From DATGUN01 sp035301285 (GTDB lineage Bacteria; Bacillota; Bacilli; Bacillales; Amphibacillaceae): 64,000 nt of DNA. Below are positions 16,651 to 25,400 of this stretch, piece by piece. Where the stretch lies: positions 1 through 64,000 of the forward strand of contig DATGUN010000037.1 of assembly GCA_035301285.1 (NCBI GenBank), in the 5' to 3' direction. The position numbers and the translations under genes are program-made. The notes beneath the pieces were generated by a model, which saw only the letters and a list, made by a program, of their open reading frames with translations, was not told the origin of the DNA and ran no database searches. How positions within the stretch are numbered: the first letter of the stretch is position 1; the number at the start of each line of letters is the position of its first letter.

Positions 16651-17760
16651 ATGTCAATCGATTATAAAAACAGATTGGAACATTTAAGCCATTATTTTAA
16701 AGAGAATGGTCTGACCATCGGAATGGTGATGGATCCTGCTAACGTGTTCTATTACACGGGCTTTGACTCGGATCCACATGAACGATTCATGGCTCTTGTA
16801 TGGGATGTTGAAGAAGACGGATTCCGTTTGTTCGTCCCGGCGTTGGACAAGGATATTGCCGCAGAAGATTCGGTGATAAAAAGCATCATTCCTATTTCTG
16901 ATGAAGAAGATCCGTTTGCCATATTGAAGCGTGAAATTGAAACAGGCGGAAGTGGCCGGATCGGTCTGGAGATGAAAGTCGTCAGTATGTTTCACCACCA
17001 ACGTCTAGAAGAGGTGTTTCCTGGGTTTACATATGCCGATATTCAGGAAGGGATCAACCAACAACGTCTGAAAAAATCAAGAGACGAAATTGTTTATATG
17101 CAAGAAGCGGTTGATATCATCGAAAAAGTGCTGGAAGAAGGCATCAAAAAAGTAAAGCCGGGAATGACTGAGGCGGAACTGACTGCCGAATTGGAATACT
17201 TGATGAAAACATTCGGTGCAGAGGGACCATCCTTTTCAACGATTGTGCTTGGCGGGGAAAAATCTGCTTGGCCGCACGGAGTGCCTGGAGAACGTAAACT
17301 TCAGAACGGTGACTTTTTATTGATTGATTTTGGCGTGAAAACGCGTGCCGGGTATTGCTCTGATACAACACGTACATTTGTTATCGGGGAAGCGTCCGAA
17401 AAACAAAAGGAAATCTACAATATTGTCAAAGAAGCCAATGAAGCAGGCATACAGGCTGTGAAAGCAGGGAAAGCACTCAAACATTTTGATATCGCTGCCC
17501 GTGAGGTCATCAATAAAAGTGGCTATGGGGAATATTACAACAACCGTGTCGGGCATGGACTTGGCATTGAAGTACATGAGGAGCCGTCCGTTCATGAAAA
17601 TAACGAACAGATTGCCGAAAGTGGATTTTTATTCACGATTGAACCGGGTATTTATATTCCTGACTTCGGCGGCGTACGGATCGAGGATGAGGTATACATC
17701 GATGAAAATGGCGAAGCGGAAGTATTGACGTCGTTCCCGAAAGAGCTGCAAGTGTTATAA
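16651..17760 (+). CDS. M24-family Xaa-Pro peptidase
   Basis: Metallopeptidase of 369 residues that removes residues next to proline (PepQ/PepP type). The creatinase-like N-domain is followed by the pita-bread fold with all five metal ligands: Asp in LIDFGVKTRAGYCSDTTRTF (two), His in VGHGLGIEVHEEPS, and Glu in FTIEPGIYIPDFGGVRIEDE (two). The ATG at 16651 follows GGAGGG; 44 residues of in-frame sequence upstream are not protein-like. In B. subtilis no such gene lies between tadA and scr, so this is a local insertion. A weak terminator follows. Confidence 0.9.
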   Translation: MSIDYKNRLEHLSHYFKENGLTIGMVMDPANVFYYTGFDSDPHERFMALVWDVEEDGFRLFVPALDKDIAAEDSVIKSIIPISDEEDPFAILKREIETGGSGRIGLEMKVVSMFHHQRLEEVFPGFTYADIQEGINQQRLKKSRDEIVYMQEAVDIIEKVLEEGIKKVKPGMTEAELTAELEYLMKTFGAEGPSFSTIVLGGEKSAWPHGVPGERKLQNGDFLLIDFGVKTRAGYCSDTTRTFVIGEASEKQKEIYNIVKEANEAGIQAVKAGKALKHFDIAAREVINKSGYGEYYNNRVGHGLGIEVHEEPSVHENNEQIAESGFLFTIEPGIYIPDFGGVRIEDEVYIDENGEAEVLTSFPKELQVL

Positions 17761-17781
17761 GGCGCATGTTCATTACATGGA

Positions 17782-17816
17782 TCGATTTCAGGATGACCTG
17801 ATCGTTGTTTTTTTAA
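17782..17816 (+). terminator. terminator after the M24 peptidase gene
   Basis: CGATTTCAGG and CCTGATCG pair around ATGA with one bulge, followed by TTGTTTTTTT. Confidence 0.6.
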
Positions 17817-17882
17817 AGAATGCGAATGGCAATGGTTTTTAGGCTGAGCGTATGGCTCACACAAACTGCCAATAAATGATGA

Positions 17883-17911
17883 TTGCATTCTCATGCCATA
17901 GCCGTTATAAT
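17883..17911 (+). promoter_or_regulatory. sigma-A promoter of the SRP RNA gene
   Basis: TTGCAT at 17883-17888 and a perfect TATAAT at 17906-17911, with 17 bases between. The RNA start would be about seven bases on, at the first base of the SRP RNA. Confidence 0.82.
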
Positions 17912-17916
17912 AAATA

Positions 17917-18192
17917 GTGCCGTGCTAGACGGGGAGGTAGCGGTGCCTTGTAACTTGCAATCCGCTATAGCAAGGTTGAATCCCCATCTGCGGTGATGTT
18001 TTTTTATGGTTTGCCTTACGGGAGTGGTGTTGACGCCTCAGGTCCTGCGCAATAGGAACCCATGAATCCTGTCAGGTCCGGAAGGAAGCAGCAGTAAGTG
18101 GTGCTTTCTATGTGCCGCGGGGAAGCCTGGGCCGAGCCATGAACGTGAGTAACACATAGGATGACATCATCAATGATGGGTGCACGGTGTAC
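17917..18192 (+). ncRNA. scr: signal recognition particle RNA, large Bacillus type (scr)
   Basis: RNA core of the signal recognition particle, which binds Ffh and directs membrane and secretory proteins. The sequence follows the Bacillus scRNA: GTGCTAGACGGGGAGGTAGC at the 5' end, then the Alu-domain GGTGCC...GCAATCCGCT, the helix 8 core GTCAGGTCCGGAAGGAAGCA followed by GCAGTAAG, GCCTGGGCCGAGC and a 3' end GGGTGCACGGT that pairs back to the 5' end. Length about 275 nt fits the long Bacillus form with an Alu domain. It lies between tadA and dnaX as in B. subtilis. Confidence 0.95.
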
Positions 18193-18197
18193 ATAAT

Positions 18198-18234
18198 GTA
18201 AAACCCCTTGCCAGTTTGGTAAGGGGTTTTAAAT
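18198..18234 (+). terminator. terminator of SRP RNA
   Basis: AAAACCCCTT and AAGGGGTTTT form a stem around GCCAGTTTGGT, followed by TTAAATTTC. Confidence 0.88.
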
Positions 18235-18313
18235 TTCTTTGAACACACGTGCTGTTTCGTAATCTATTACATCCACACCATACAACCTCCTGCAAATTCA
18301 TGTATCCTCATGG

Positions 18314-18343
18314 TTCACATTTACCCCCTATATCGGGTATAAT
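18314..18343 (+). promoter_or_regulatory. probable sigma-A promoter of dnaX
   Basis: TTCACA at 18314-18319, 18-base spacer, TATAAT at 18338-18343, about 30 bases before the dnaX start. Confidence 0.65.
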
Positions 18344-18373
18344 GAAAGGGACTATTTAAAGGGGAACAAATAT

Positions 18374-20068
18374 ATGAGCTATCAAGCATTGTACCGTGTC
18401 TGGCGGCCTAAACAATTCAGTGATGTCGTTGGTCAAACGCATATCACACAAACACTCAAGCATGCTATAGAACTGCAGAAATTTTCCCATGCGTATGTTT
18501 TCTCCGGCCCGCGTGGCACCGGGAAAACGAGTGCTGCGAAGATTTTTGCCAAAACCATCAATTGCGAGAATCAGCAAGATGGTGAACCGTGTAATGAATG
18601 TGCGGCCTGCCGTGGCATACAGGATGGGTCTATTTCCGATGTCATTGAGATAGACGCGGCATCGAATACGTCCGTTGAAGATGTCCGCGATATCCGTGAT
18701 AATGTTAAGTACGCGGCAAGTTCTGTTCCTTATAAAGTGTATATCATCGATGAGGTACATATGATTTCAACGAGTGCTTTCAATGCTTTGCTTAAAACAT
18801 TGGAAGAGCCGCCGAAACATGTTGTATTCATATTGGCGACGACTGAACCGCATAAAATCCCGTTGACAATCATTTCCAGGTGCCAATGCTTTGATTTCAA
18901 GCCGATTACGAATCAGGCAATCGTCGGACGGATGCAAACCATTATTGAAAAAGAGGACATTTCCGTTTCACCAGAGGCACTTGAAGCTGTTGCGCTTGCG
19001 GCTGAGGGTGGGATGCGTGATGCACTCAGCATTTTGGACCAAGCCATTTCTTATAGCGATGCGGATGTGTCACTTGAAGATGTGTTGGCGGTAACGGGTG
19101 GTGTCTCACAACGCATTCTGACGGAAATGATCCAGACGATATATGATCAGGATCCACAGCATGCTTTAACACTGCTCGATGATTTAATCAAAAACGGGAA
19201 GGATCCCGGACGATTTGTCTTTGATTTGATCTACTTCTTGCGCGACTTATTATTATATAAAAGTGCACCGTCCCTTGAGGGGATTTTGGAACGTGCGCTA
19301 CTGGATACCGCATTTAAAGAACTTTCCGGGGCCGTTTTAGATAAATGGATTAGGGAAGCTATCATGCAATTGAATAAATGTCAGCAAGATATGAAATGGA
19401 CAAACAATCCGAAAATGTTCATTGAAATTGCTATCCTGACTTTAACCAATGAACCGTCTGATGAAGGATCTGAAACGGGAGCCATTGACAATGCACAGGT
19501 CATCAAGCTGACTGAAAAGATTGAACATCTGGAAAAAGAATTGGATCGGATCAAGCAAAACAAACCGCAACAGGCAGAACAGGCCCCAAGTGAACCAAAG
19601 CGGAAACAGTCCCGCCCACCTAAAAATGGCTATAAAGTTCCTTATGAAAAGATTCGCGCTGTACTTGGGGAAGCGAAAAGAGACGCACTGAATGATGTGC
19701 ATAAACAATGGGCAGCTTTTTTAAGTGCCCTAAAAGAGGCGAGCGCCCCGGCACATGCCACCATTCAGGATAGCAAGCCAGCTGCCGCCTCAGACAATGC
19801 TTTGGTGGTAGCTTTTAAATATGATATCCATTGTTCGTTATTCCTTGATAACCGTGAGACGGTCGAGTCGGTATTGCACCGGACATTGCAAAAACCACTT
19901 ACAATCATTCCGATTCCGCAACGTAATTGGCAAGAATTGCGTGAAGAATACATTCAGGGACAGGAACAATCCTCTGCAACGACCGCCGACGAACCTGAAG
20001 CAGAAAATCAATTAGTGGAAGAAGCGCGAAAGCTTGTAGGTGATGATCTGTTGCATATTCATGATTGA
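18374..20068 (+). CDS. dnaX: DNA polymerase III subunits gamma/tau
   Basis: Clamp-loader ATPase (564 residues) that loads the sliding clamp and couples polymerases at the fork. The Walker A motif is FSGPRGTGKTSAAKIFAK, zinc-binding cysteines sit in CENQQDGEPCNECAACRG, Walker B is VYIIDEVHMISTSAFNALLK, and sensor/arginine-finger motifs are ATTEPHKIPLTIISRCQ. After residue about 380 comes a coiled, proline/glutamine-rich linker and the tau C-terminal domain. It heads the dnaX-yaaK-recR-yaaL unit. Confidence 0.97.
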   Translation: MSYQALYRVWRPKQFSDVVGQTHITQTLKHAIELQKFSHAYVFSGPRGTGKTSAAKIFAKTINCENQQDGEPCNECAACRGIQDGSISDVIEIDAASNTSVEDVRDIRDNVKYAASSVPYKVYIIDEVHMISTSAFNALLKTLEEPPKHVVFILATTEPHKIPLTIISRCQCFDFKPITNQAIVGRMQTIIEKEDISVSPEALEAVALAAEGGMRDALSILDQAISYSDADVSLEDVLAVTGGVSQRILTEMIQTIYDQDPQHALTLLDDLIKNGKDPGRFVFDLIYFLRDLLLYKSAPSLEGILERALLDTAFKELSGAVLDKWIREAIMQLNKCQQDMKWTNNPKMFIEIAILTLTNEPSDEGSETGAIDNAQVIKLTEKIEHLEKELDRIKQNKPQQAEQAPSEPKRKQSRPPKNGYKVPYEKIRAVLGEAKRDALNDVHKQWAAFLSALKEASAPAHATIQDSKPAAASDNALVVAFKYDIHCSLFLDNRETVESVLHRTLQKPLTIIPIPQRNWQELREEYIQGQEQSSATTADEPEAENQLVEEARKLVGDDLLHIHD

Positions 20069-20207
20069 CCATACACGTAACAGATGCAATCGAAGCGAAA
20101 ATAGTGTTTAATTGGTAGTGGTGAGTGATTACGCTGAACAGAAAGTCACTTTTTAATAAACTCATATTCAAAACGATCATAAAAAATATTGATAGGAGGC
20201 GTTTTCC

Positions 20208-20525
20208 ATGAAAGGTAATATGGGAAATATGATGAAGCAAATGCAAAAAATGCAAAAGAAAATGGCCAAGGCTCAAGAAGAGTTGTATGAAATGAGCTTT
20301 GAAGCATCTGCAGGAGGCGGCATGGTTACCGTTACCGCCAACGGCAAAAAGGAAATCACCGATATCAAAATCGAGGAAGAAGTCGTCGATCCGGATGATG
20401 TGGATATGCTTCAAGACCTCGTGCTTGCAGCGACAAACGATGTGCTGAATCAAATTGATACGAAAACGGAAGAAACAATGGGGCAATTCACCAAAGGGAT
20501 GAACTTACCGGGTGGAATGTTCTAG
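20208..20525 (+). CDS. yaaK: nucleoid-associated protein, YbaB/EbfC family
   Basis: Small DNA-binding dimer of 105 residues. The N-terminal helix is Met/Lys/Gln-rich (MGNMMKQMQKMQKKMAKAQE), followed by the family signature GGGMVTVTANGKKEITDIKI and the DMLQDLVLAATNDVL helix. It lies between dnaX and recR, a context conserved across bacteria that points to replication or recombination. A GATAGGAGGCG site precedes the start. Confidence 0.95.
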   Translation: MKGNMGNMMKQMQKMQKKMAKAQEELYEMSFEASAGGGMVTVTANGKKEITDIKIEEEVVDPDDVDMLQDLVLAATNDVLNQIDTKTEETMGQFTKGMNLPGGMF

Positions 20526-20537
20526 GAGGAACGCTAA

Positions 20538-21134
20538 GTGTATTATCCAGAACCGATTTCCAAGCTAGTGGACAGTTTTACAAAATTGCCGGGAATCGGA
20601 CCGAAAACAGCAGTCCGACTGGCCTTTTTTGTTATAAATATGAATGACGATGATGTCATGAACTTCGCAAACGCGCTTGTAAATGCAAAACGAGAGCTGA
20701 CCCATTGTACAATCTGCGGTCATATCACCGACCAGGATCCGTGTTCCATTTGTCAGGATACATCCAGGGATAATTCGGTTATTTGTGTTGTGCAAGATCC
20801 CAAAGATGTGATTGCGATGGAGAAAATGAAAGAATATAACGGGAAATATCATGTGCTGCACGGCTCCATTTCACCAATGGATGGAATCGGGCCTGAGGAT
20901 ATCAATGTTCCCGATTTAATCAATCGATTGAAAGAGGAAGATGTAGAGGAATTGATTCTTGCTACAAATCCCAACATCGAAGGAGAAGCGACCGCCATGT
21001 ATATTTCAAGACTCGTCAAGCCGTCGGGAATCAAAACATCCCGCATTGCGCACGGGTTACCGGTTGGCGGTGATTTGGAATATGCGGATGAAGTCACGTT
21101 GTCAAAAGCTTTGGAAGGCAGAAGAGATTTGTAG
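20538..21134 (+). CDS. recR: recombination mediator RecR
   Basis: Acts with RecO to load RecA on gapped DNA. It has 198 residues: an N-terminal helix-hairpin-helix (KLVDSFTKLPGIGPKTAVRL), a zinc finger (CTICGHITDQDPCSIC), a Toprim domain (VICVVQDPKDVIAMEKM) and the C-terminal TSRIAHGLPVGGDLEYADE, which holds the Walker B-like end. The start is GTG, with AGGAGG nine bases before it. The gene starts 12 bases after yaaK. Confidence 0.97.
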   Translation: MYYPEPISKLVDSFTKLPGIGPKTAVRLAFFVINMNDDDVMNFANALVNAKRELTHCTICGHITDQDPCSICQDTSRDNSVICVVQDPKDVIAMEKMKEYNGKYHVLHGSISPMDGIGPEDINVPDLINRLKEEDVEELILATNPNIEGEATAMYISRLVKPSGIKTSRIAHGLPVGGDLEYADEVTLSKALEGRRDL

Positions 21135-21149
21135 GAAACAGGTGAGAAC

Positions 21150-21365
21150 ATGGCTAAAAAGGTGAAAAAGCGAGATGTGGATGAAGAGTTGCTGGAATCC
21201 ATTTTCGTATTGGAACGTCGGTGGAAACATATTCACTCTATCATGAGCAAAAGTATAGAACCCCAGGAAGCGGGTATCTATGAAGAACAGATTGCCCGCG
21301 CCAATTATATCTTTTTGCTCCGTGAAGCACGCCGCAGGAAGATCAGTGTAATCCGCTATCATTAA
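21150..21365 (+). CDS. yaaL: YaaL family protein (DUF2508)
   Basis: Protein of 71 residues, mostly charged, with the family features RRWKHIHSIMS and YEEQIARANYIFLLREARRR. Function unknown. It lies 15 bases after recR and before bofA, exactly as in B. subtilis, and is probably read through from dnaX-recR. Confidence 0.85.
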   Translation: MAKKVKKRDVDEELLESIFVLERRWKHIHSIMSKSIEPQEAGIYEEQIARANYIFLLREARRRKISVIRYH

Positions 21366-21464
21366 ATTTACATCATCGCATCGAAAAAACGTGCATCAAC
21401 GGGTTCTTTTTCTACCAGTCCTGGCATAGATAATAGTAACGGACCGGAAAAAGGAGTTGATGCA

Positions 21465-21731
21465 TTGAATTCGACACTTGTCATAGCCATTATTGTTGCG
21501 CTTATCGTCGTATTACTATTTGTAGGGGCACCTATGAAACCTATGCGGTTTATTGCACATACAACGGTGAAATTGGGAATAGGCATATTGTTTTTGTTCT
21601 TTGTCAATGTGTTCGGCGGCGCAATCGGATTACATGTACCCATCAATGTTTTTACTGTTGTCATATCCGGTTTTTTAGGTTTATCCGGTGTTGCCTCCTT
21701 ATCGGCTATACAATATTTTTTATTCGTGTAA
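21465..21731 (+). CDS. bofA: pro-sigma-K processing inhibitor BofA
   Basis: Integral membrane protein of 88 residues that, with SpoIVFA, holds the SpoIVFB protease inactive in the outer forespore membrane until the forespore signals. Two hydrophobic segments (TLVIAIIVALIVVLLFVGAP and the C-terminal FTVVISGFLGLSGVASLSAI) flank the family motif KLGIGILFLFFVNVFGG. The start is TTG after AAAAAGGAG. Expressed in the mother cell in B. subtilis. Position after yaaL agrees. Confidence 0.92.
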   Translation: MNSTLVIAIIVALIVVLLFVGAPMKPMRFIAHTTVKLGIGILFLFFVNVFGGAIGLHVPINVFTVVISGFLGLSGVASLSAIQYFLFV

Positions 21732-21971
21732 ATGTGGACCTGCCTGACTTCGGTTATGGTGGGTTTTTTAATGTTTAAGAACGGATTTCTGCCATCTTCT
21801 CCTTTCCATGTTCTAGCCGTTCATGTGTCGGTGGTATGTAAAAGTGGGATTACAATTTGGATTCGGGCCGAATCGTGGTGAATCCAAATATTCAATCTGT
21901 CAGAGAAACCTTCTTTCATGATGGATTCCAATACTATTATATATTCAATAAAGATTTTCATATTTTCAGGA

Positions 21972-22001
21972 GTATATATTTTGTGAGATTGGGAGACACT
22001 A
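21972..22001 (+). promoter_or_regulatory. sigma-F-type promoter of csfB
   Basis: GTATA at 21972-21976 and GGAGACACTA at 21992-22001, 15 bases apart, match the sigma-F consensus (GywTA, 15 bases, GgnrAnAnTw) at every defined position. The predicted start falls just before the GGAGGTGG site of csfB. Known biology: csfB is sigma-F dependent in B. subtilis. Confidence 0.75.
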
Positions 22002-22021
22002 ATGAAACGGAGGTGGAATTG

Positions 22022-22213
22022 ATGAACAAACCATTGATGTATGAGCGTTGTGTAATTTGTGAAGAAGAAAAGGAATTAGGTATTCATCTATACAAACTAT
22101 TTATTTGTTCGGAATGTGAAAGGAACATGGTTCACACTGAACCGCGTGAAGCAAAATATAATTACTATCTTAAAAAATTAAAGAATATGAATCAACCAAC
22201 CCTTTATTCATAG
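22022..22213 (+). CDS. csfB: anti-sigma-G factor CsfB (Gin)
   Basis: Small zinc protein of 63 residues that inhibits sigma-G (and sigma-E in the forespore) so that forespore programmes do not start early. Two CxxC pairs are visible, CVICEEEKELGIHLYKLFIC followed by SECERN, and the C-terminal KLKNMNQPTLYS matches Gin proteins. The ATG at 22022 follows GGAGGTGG; in-frame sequence upstream is not coding. It follows bofA as in B. subtilis. Confidence 0.93.
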   Translation: MNKPLMYERCVICEEEKELGIHLYKLFICSECERNMVHTEPREAKYNYYLKKLKNMNQPTLYS

Positions 22214-22805
22214 GGTGTAGCCCCTTTTCTTGAATGCACATTTTCCTTTTTTTATGAGGTGATGTGTATTTTTTTATGGAGAAAAAATAATCACTTGATA
22301 ATTTATTAACATTCATACCGTATACATATATAATGGGGATGTGGGAACCTTGGATATACAGCACATCAATTAAACAATACACAAAATAGTGGCCCGCTTA
22401 TCAATTTGTACTTAAATAAAGGTCTCGTAAGGCACTTATTTTGATACAAATCTAATTTGTACCTAATTAATGCTTCCGTAAGGCGCTTAACTAAATATAA
22501 ACGTATTTATCATCAGCGTTTCATACATCATTATGATGCCGACACGGATTAGGATTTTATTTAAACAGAAATTCAAGGAAAAGGTGTCCCGAACAACGTT
22601 TCTAGTCTTTGTTGATTTTGCCACAAGCCCAGCTATCGTAAAAAATGGATATTCCATACCTTCACTTTGATAAGTTGACCTTTTAAGTTTTCTAACCAAT
22701 GAGATTATCAAAATCGTCTGTTTACATAGTAATGCAAGTGATTTCAATGGATCGTATGATACGGAAAACCCACTACTGTATGAATCATAGAAGGAGCTAT
22801 GAAGA
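22214..22805. other. intergenic where xpaC-yaaN lie in B. subtilis; no gene supported
   Basis: Between csfB and the yaaO-like gene. B. subtilis has xpaC and yaaN here; neither is recognisable in any frame. The stretch holds the two-unit relative of the 51-bp repeat at 22405-22503 and short frames on both strands in 22487-22747 without ribosome binding sites. I see no terminator for csfB that is convincing. Confidence 0.6.
22405..22503. repeat. two diverged units of the 51-bp dispersed repeat
   Basis: Two units begin AATTTGTACTTAAAT and AATTTGTACCTAATTA, each about 50 bases long with a central CGTAAGGC and CACTTA/CGCTTAA, the first ending GATACAAATCT. Aligned to the 6221-6475 unit, the ends (TTTATAC/TTGTAC plus TAAATAA, and TACAAATCT) agree while the middle differs. 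Confidence 0.65.
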
Positions 22806-24248
22806 ATGAAACATTTTCACATCCCTATTTTGCAAAAACTCATTGCATTTCAAGCGCAAAACCCTATTTCCTTCCATGTACCGGGACATAAAAATGGAGC
22901 GCTGTTTCCGGATGAAGCTCGTCCCTTTTTTGAATCCATTTTGCCATTGGATTTGACGGAGCTTCCAGGGTTGGATGATTTGCATGCTCCACGCGAAATG
23001 ATCCGAGAAGCTGAAGAGCTGGCAGCGACTTTTTTCGAAACACAGTACACATTTTTCTTGGTGGGTGGATCGACTGCCGGAAATCTGGCCATGCTGCTTG
23101 CAACATGCTCATCTAATGATGATGTCATCGTCCAACGTAATTGTCATAAATCGATTATGAACGGCTTGGAGTTGGCCGGTGCGCGTCCGGTTTTCATCGC
23201 GCCTGAATATGATGAGGAAGAACAGCGATACCTGGCTCCGAGTGAAAATACGTTGGAACAGGCACTCCGTCAATATCCCTCTGCCAAAGCGGTTGTTCTT
23301 ACATATCCCGATTATTTCGGTAAAACATTTAATATAAAAGAAATGATTGACCTCAGTCATGCATATCATATACCAGTGCTCGTCGATGAGGCGCATGGGG
23401 TTCATTTTTCGATAAAGGATCGGCATATTCCTGATTCTTCCTTGACCATGGGTGCCGATGTTGTTGTTCAATCTGCTCATAAAATGGCTCCCGCGATGAC
23501 CATGGCTTCCTATCTACATTTTCAGTCATCTTTAATACAAAAAGAACGGGTGAGCCATTATTTACAGATGGTGCAGTCAAGCAGTCCGTCCTATCCTTTA
23601 CTGGCTTCATTGGATATAGCGAGGGCATTTTTGCAATCATTGAGTGAGGCTGACGTCCAGGCTATTGTGGAAAGTGCCCGGACGCTAAGAAGAAAGTTCA
23701 GCATGTTAACGTGTTCAACCGTTCGAAATCCGGGGAAATTCGATGATCCATTGAAGATAACGTTGCATATGAAAGAAGGATATTCCGGTAAAGAAATCGC
23801 GGCGCTGTTTGAAAATGAAGGTGTCTATCCGGAACTCGCAACGGAAACACACGTTTTATTCATCCATGGACTGAAGCCTTTTACACAGATGGAAGAAATG
23901 GACCGTGTGATAAAAAATGTGCAGGAAAAATTAAAAAGCATGCCATATCATGCTATAATAGATATAGAAGATATATTGATACAACCTATTGGGGAGTTGG
24001 AATTGTCTTATGCAGAAATGAGAAGGATGCCAGTCAAACATGTTTCCTATGATCAGGCAGAAGGATATGTCGCTGCTGAGGCAGTTATCCCATATCCCCC
24101 GGGAATACCGATTTTGTTAAGAGGAGAACGCATGACCAAGCGTCATCTTCAACAAATGAAGCAGTTTCTTGAAAATGGTATCTCCATACAGACAAGGAAT
24201 CAAACAAATATGATAAGTGTTTTTGAAGAAGGGATAGAAGATACGTGA
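22806..24248 (+). CDS. yaaO: Orn/Lys/Arg decarboxylase-family PLP enzyme (YaaO)
   Basis: Fold-type I PLP protein of 480 residues. Visible are FHVPGHKNG at the start, the cofactor-binding VGGSTAGNLAMLL, VDEAHGVHFS and the PLP lysine in VVVQSAHKMAPAMTMASYLH. The C-terminal part (AEGYVAAEAVIPYPPGIPIL) fits the small decarboxylase group without the N-terminal wing domain. Probable arginine or lysine decarboxylase; the exact substrate is not readable. The tmk start overlaps its stop. Same place as B. subtilis yaaO. Confidence 0.88.
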   Translation: MKHFHIPILQKLIAFQAQNPISFHVPGHKNGALFPDEARPFFESILPLDLTELPGLDDLHAPREMIREAEELAATFFETQYTFFLVGGSTAGNLAMLLATCSSNDDVIVQRNCHKSIMNGLELAGARPVFIAPEYDEEEQRYLAPSENTLEQALRQYPSAKAVVLTYPDYFGKTFNIKEMIDLSHAYHIPVLVDEAHGVHFSIKDRHIPDSSLTMGADVVVQSAHKMAPAMTMASYLHFQSSLIQKERVSHYLQMVQSSSPSYPLLASLDIARAFLQSLSEADVQAIVESARTLRRKFSMLTCSTVRNPGKFDDPLKITLHMKEGYSGKEIAALFENEGVYPELATETHVLFIHGLKPFTQMEEMDRVIKNVQEKLKSMPYHAIIDIEDILIQPIGELELSYAEMRRMPVKHVSYDQAEGYVAAEAVIPYPPGIPILLRGERMTKRHLQQMKQFLENGISIQTRNQTNMISVFEEGIEDT

Positions 24249-24889
24249 AAGGACATTTTATAACATTGGAAGGTGGTGAAGGTGCCGGAAAAACAACCAT
24301 TTTACCATCACTTGCCTCAAAACTGGAAGCGAAAGGATATGATGTGCTCGTTACCCGTGAACCTGGCGGGATCGAGATAGCGGAAAAAATCCGGCATATC
24401 ATCCTTGATGCAACCCATACAGAAATGGATGCACGTACTGAAGCGCTTCTTTTAGCGGCAGCACGGAGGCAACATCTGATAGAAAAGGTATTACCTGCAC
24501 TGGACCAAGGCAAATTAGTATTATGTGATCGATTTATTGACAGCAGCTTGGCTTACCAAGGGTGTGCACGTGAAATCGGTATGGACGATGTCATGATGAT
24601 CAACCAGTTTGCGATTCAGGAATGTATGCCTGACTTGACTTTATTGTTCAATATTCGTCCTGAAGATGGGATGAAGCGCATTTCAACCAATAAACGGGAA
24701 CAAAACCGTTTGGACATGGAGGATATGACGTTCCATGACAAAGTGTATGATGCTTATCAAATACTGGTTGAGCGGTATCCAGAACGTATCCGGGTGGTTG
24801 ATGCAAACAAACCGATTGAAACAGTGGAGAATGCCGCACTGGAAGTCATCAAAAGCTATTTTCAAAATATAAAGGAGGGTTTAAAATGA
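24245..24889 (+). CDS. tmk: thymidylate kinase
   Basis: Phosphorylates dTMP to dTDP. It has 214 residues; the P-loop is ITLEGGEGAGKTTILPSLA, the DR(Y/F)xxS motif is LCDRFIDSSLAYQGCA, and TREPGGIEIAEKIR is the LID/dTMP-binding part. The start is GTG and overlaps the end of the decarboxylase gene by four bases; the end overlaps darA by four bases, so the three are translationally coupled. Confidence 0.96.
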   Translation: MKGHFITLEGGEGAGKTTILPSLASKLEAKGYDVLVTREPGGIEIAEKIRHIILDATHTEMDARTEALLLAAARRQHLIEKVLPALDQGKLVLCDRFIDSSLAYQGCAREIGMDDVMMINQFAIQECMPDLTLLFNIRPEDGMKRISTNKREQNRLDMEDMTFHDKVYDAYQILVERYPERIRVVDANKPIETVENAALEVIKSYFQNIKEGLK

Positions 24890-25215
24890 AGTTGATTATT
24901 GCGGTTGTACAAGATAAAGATTCCAATATTCTTGTCGATGCATTAGCGGAAAAGAATTTCCAAACGACTAAACTAGCGACAACAGGTGGATTTTTGAAAG
25001 AAGGTAATACAACCTTGATGATTGGTTGTGAAGACGTCCATGTTGAAGAGGCACTGAATGTGATCCGTGATAATTGTTCACAAAGAGATCAAATGGTCGC
25101 GCCGATCTCGCCGATGGGCGGCAATGCGGATTCGTATATTCCTAAGCCTGTCAAAGTGGAAGTTGGCGGCGCTACAGTATTTGTACTGCCAATCGAATCA
25201 TTCTTTCAATTTTAA
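24886..25215 (+). CDS. darA: cyclic di-AMP receptor DarA (PII-like)
   Basis: PII-like trimeric protein of 109 residues that binds c-di-AMP. MKLIIAVVQDKDSNILVDAL and the FQTTKLATTGGFLKEGNTTL T-loop base, then GATVFVLPIESFFQF at the end, match YaaQ/DarA. Its downstream target is not known with certainty. AAAGGAGGG precedes the ATG, which overlaps the tmk stop. In B. subtilis yaaR follows; here it seems to be decayed. Confidence 0.95.
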   Translation: MKLIIAVVQDKDSNILVDALAEKNFQTTKLATTGGFLKEGNTTLMIGCEDVHVEEALNVIRDNCSQRDQMVAPISPMGGNADSYIPKPVKVEVGGATVFVLPIESFFQF

Positions 25216-25229
25216 ACGCGGGGGGCTGC

Positions 25230-25400
25230 AAAGTGAAAGGATAGGCGCAAACAGCTTGATCATGCACGAAAAATGCATAAAGCAGCGCCGGAAAAACAAT
25301 CCTTTCAGCATTTAGTGCAGTCCTAGACCCCGCCTGTCTAAAGGATAAAACATTCCGATGTTATCATAAGACGATTGGAAGCCATCGGGGAAGGTAAAAG
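25230..25400 (+). pseudogene. yaaR: possible decayed yaaR
   Basis: A strong GGGGGG site precedes GTG-AAA at 25233, where yaaR (DUF327) begins in related genomes. That frame stops at once, but the neighbouring frame reads RRKQLDHARKMHKAAPEKQS then FQHLVQS, TAG and T. YaaR proteins I recall carry a similar SFxxLVQSQT stretch, so the TAG at 25324 could be a mutated CAG. No good YaaR match continues beyond it. A 119-residue frame on the opposite strand (25312-25671) covers the area but runs into holB and lacks a ribosome binding site. Weak evidence; the alternative is plain intergenic DNA. Confidence 0.33.

Noticed and set aside
22487..22747. 86-residue minus-strand frame before yaaO
   Set aside because: No start signal and no recognisable family; likely chance frame in AT-rich DNA.
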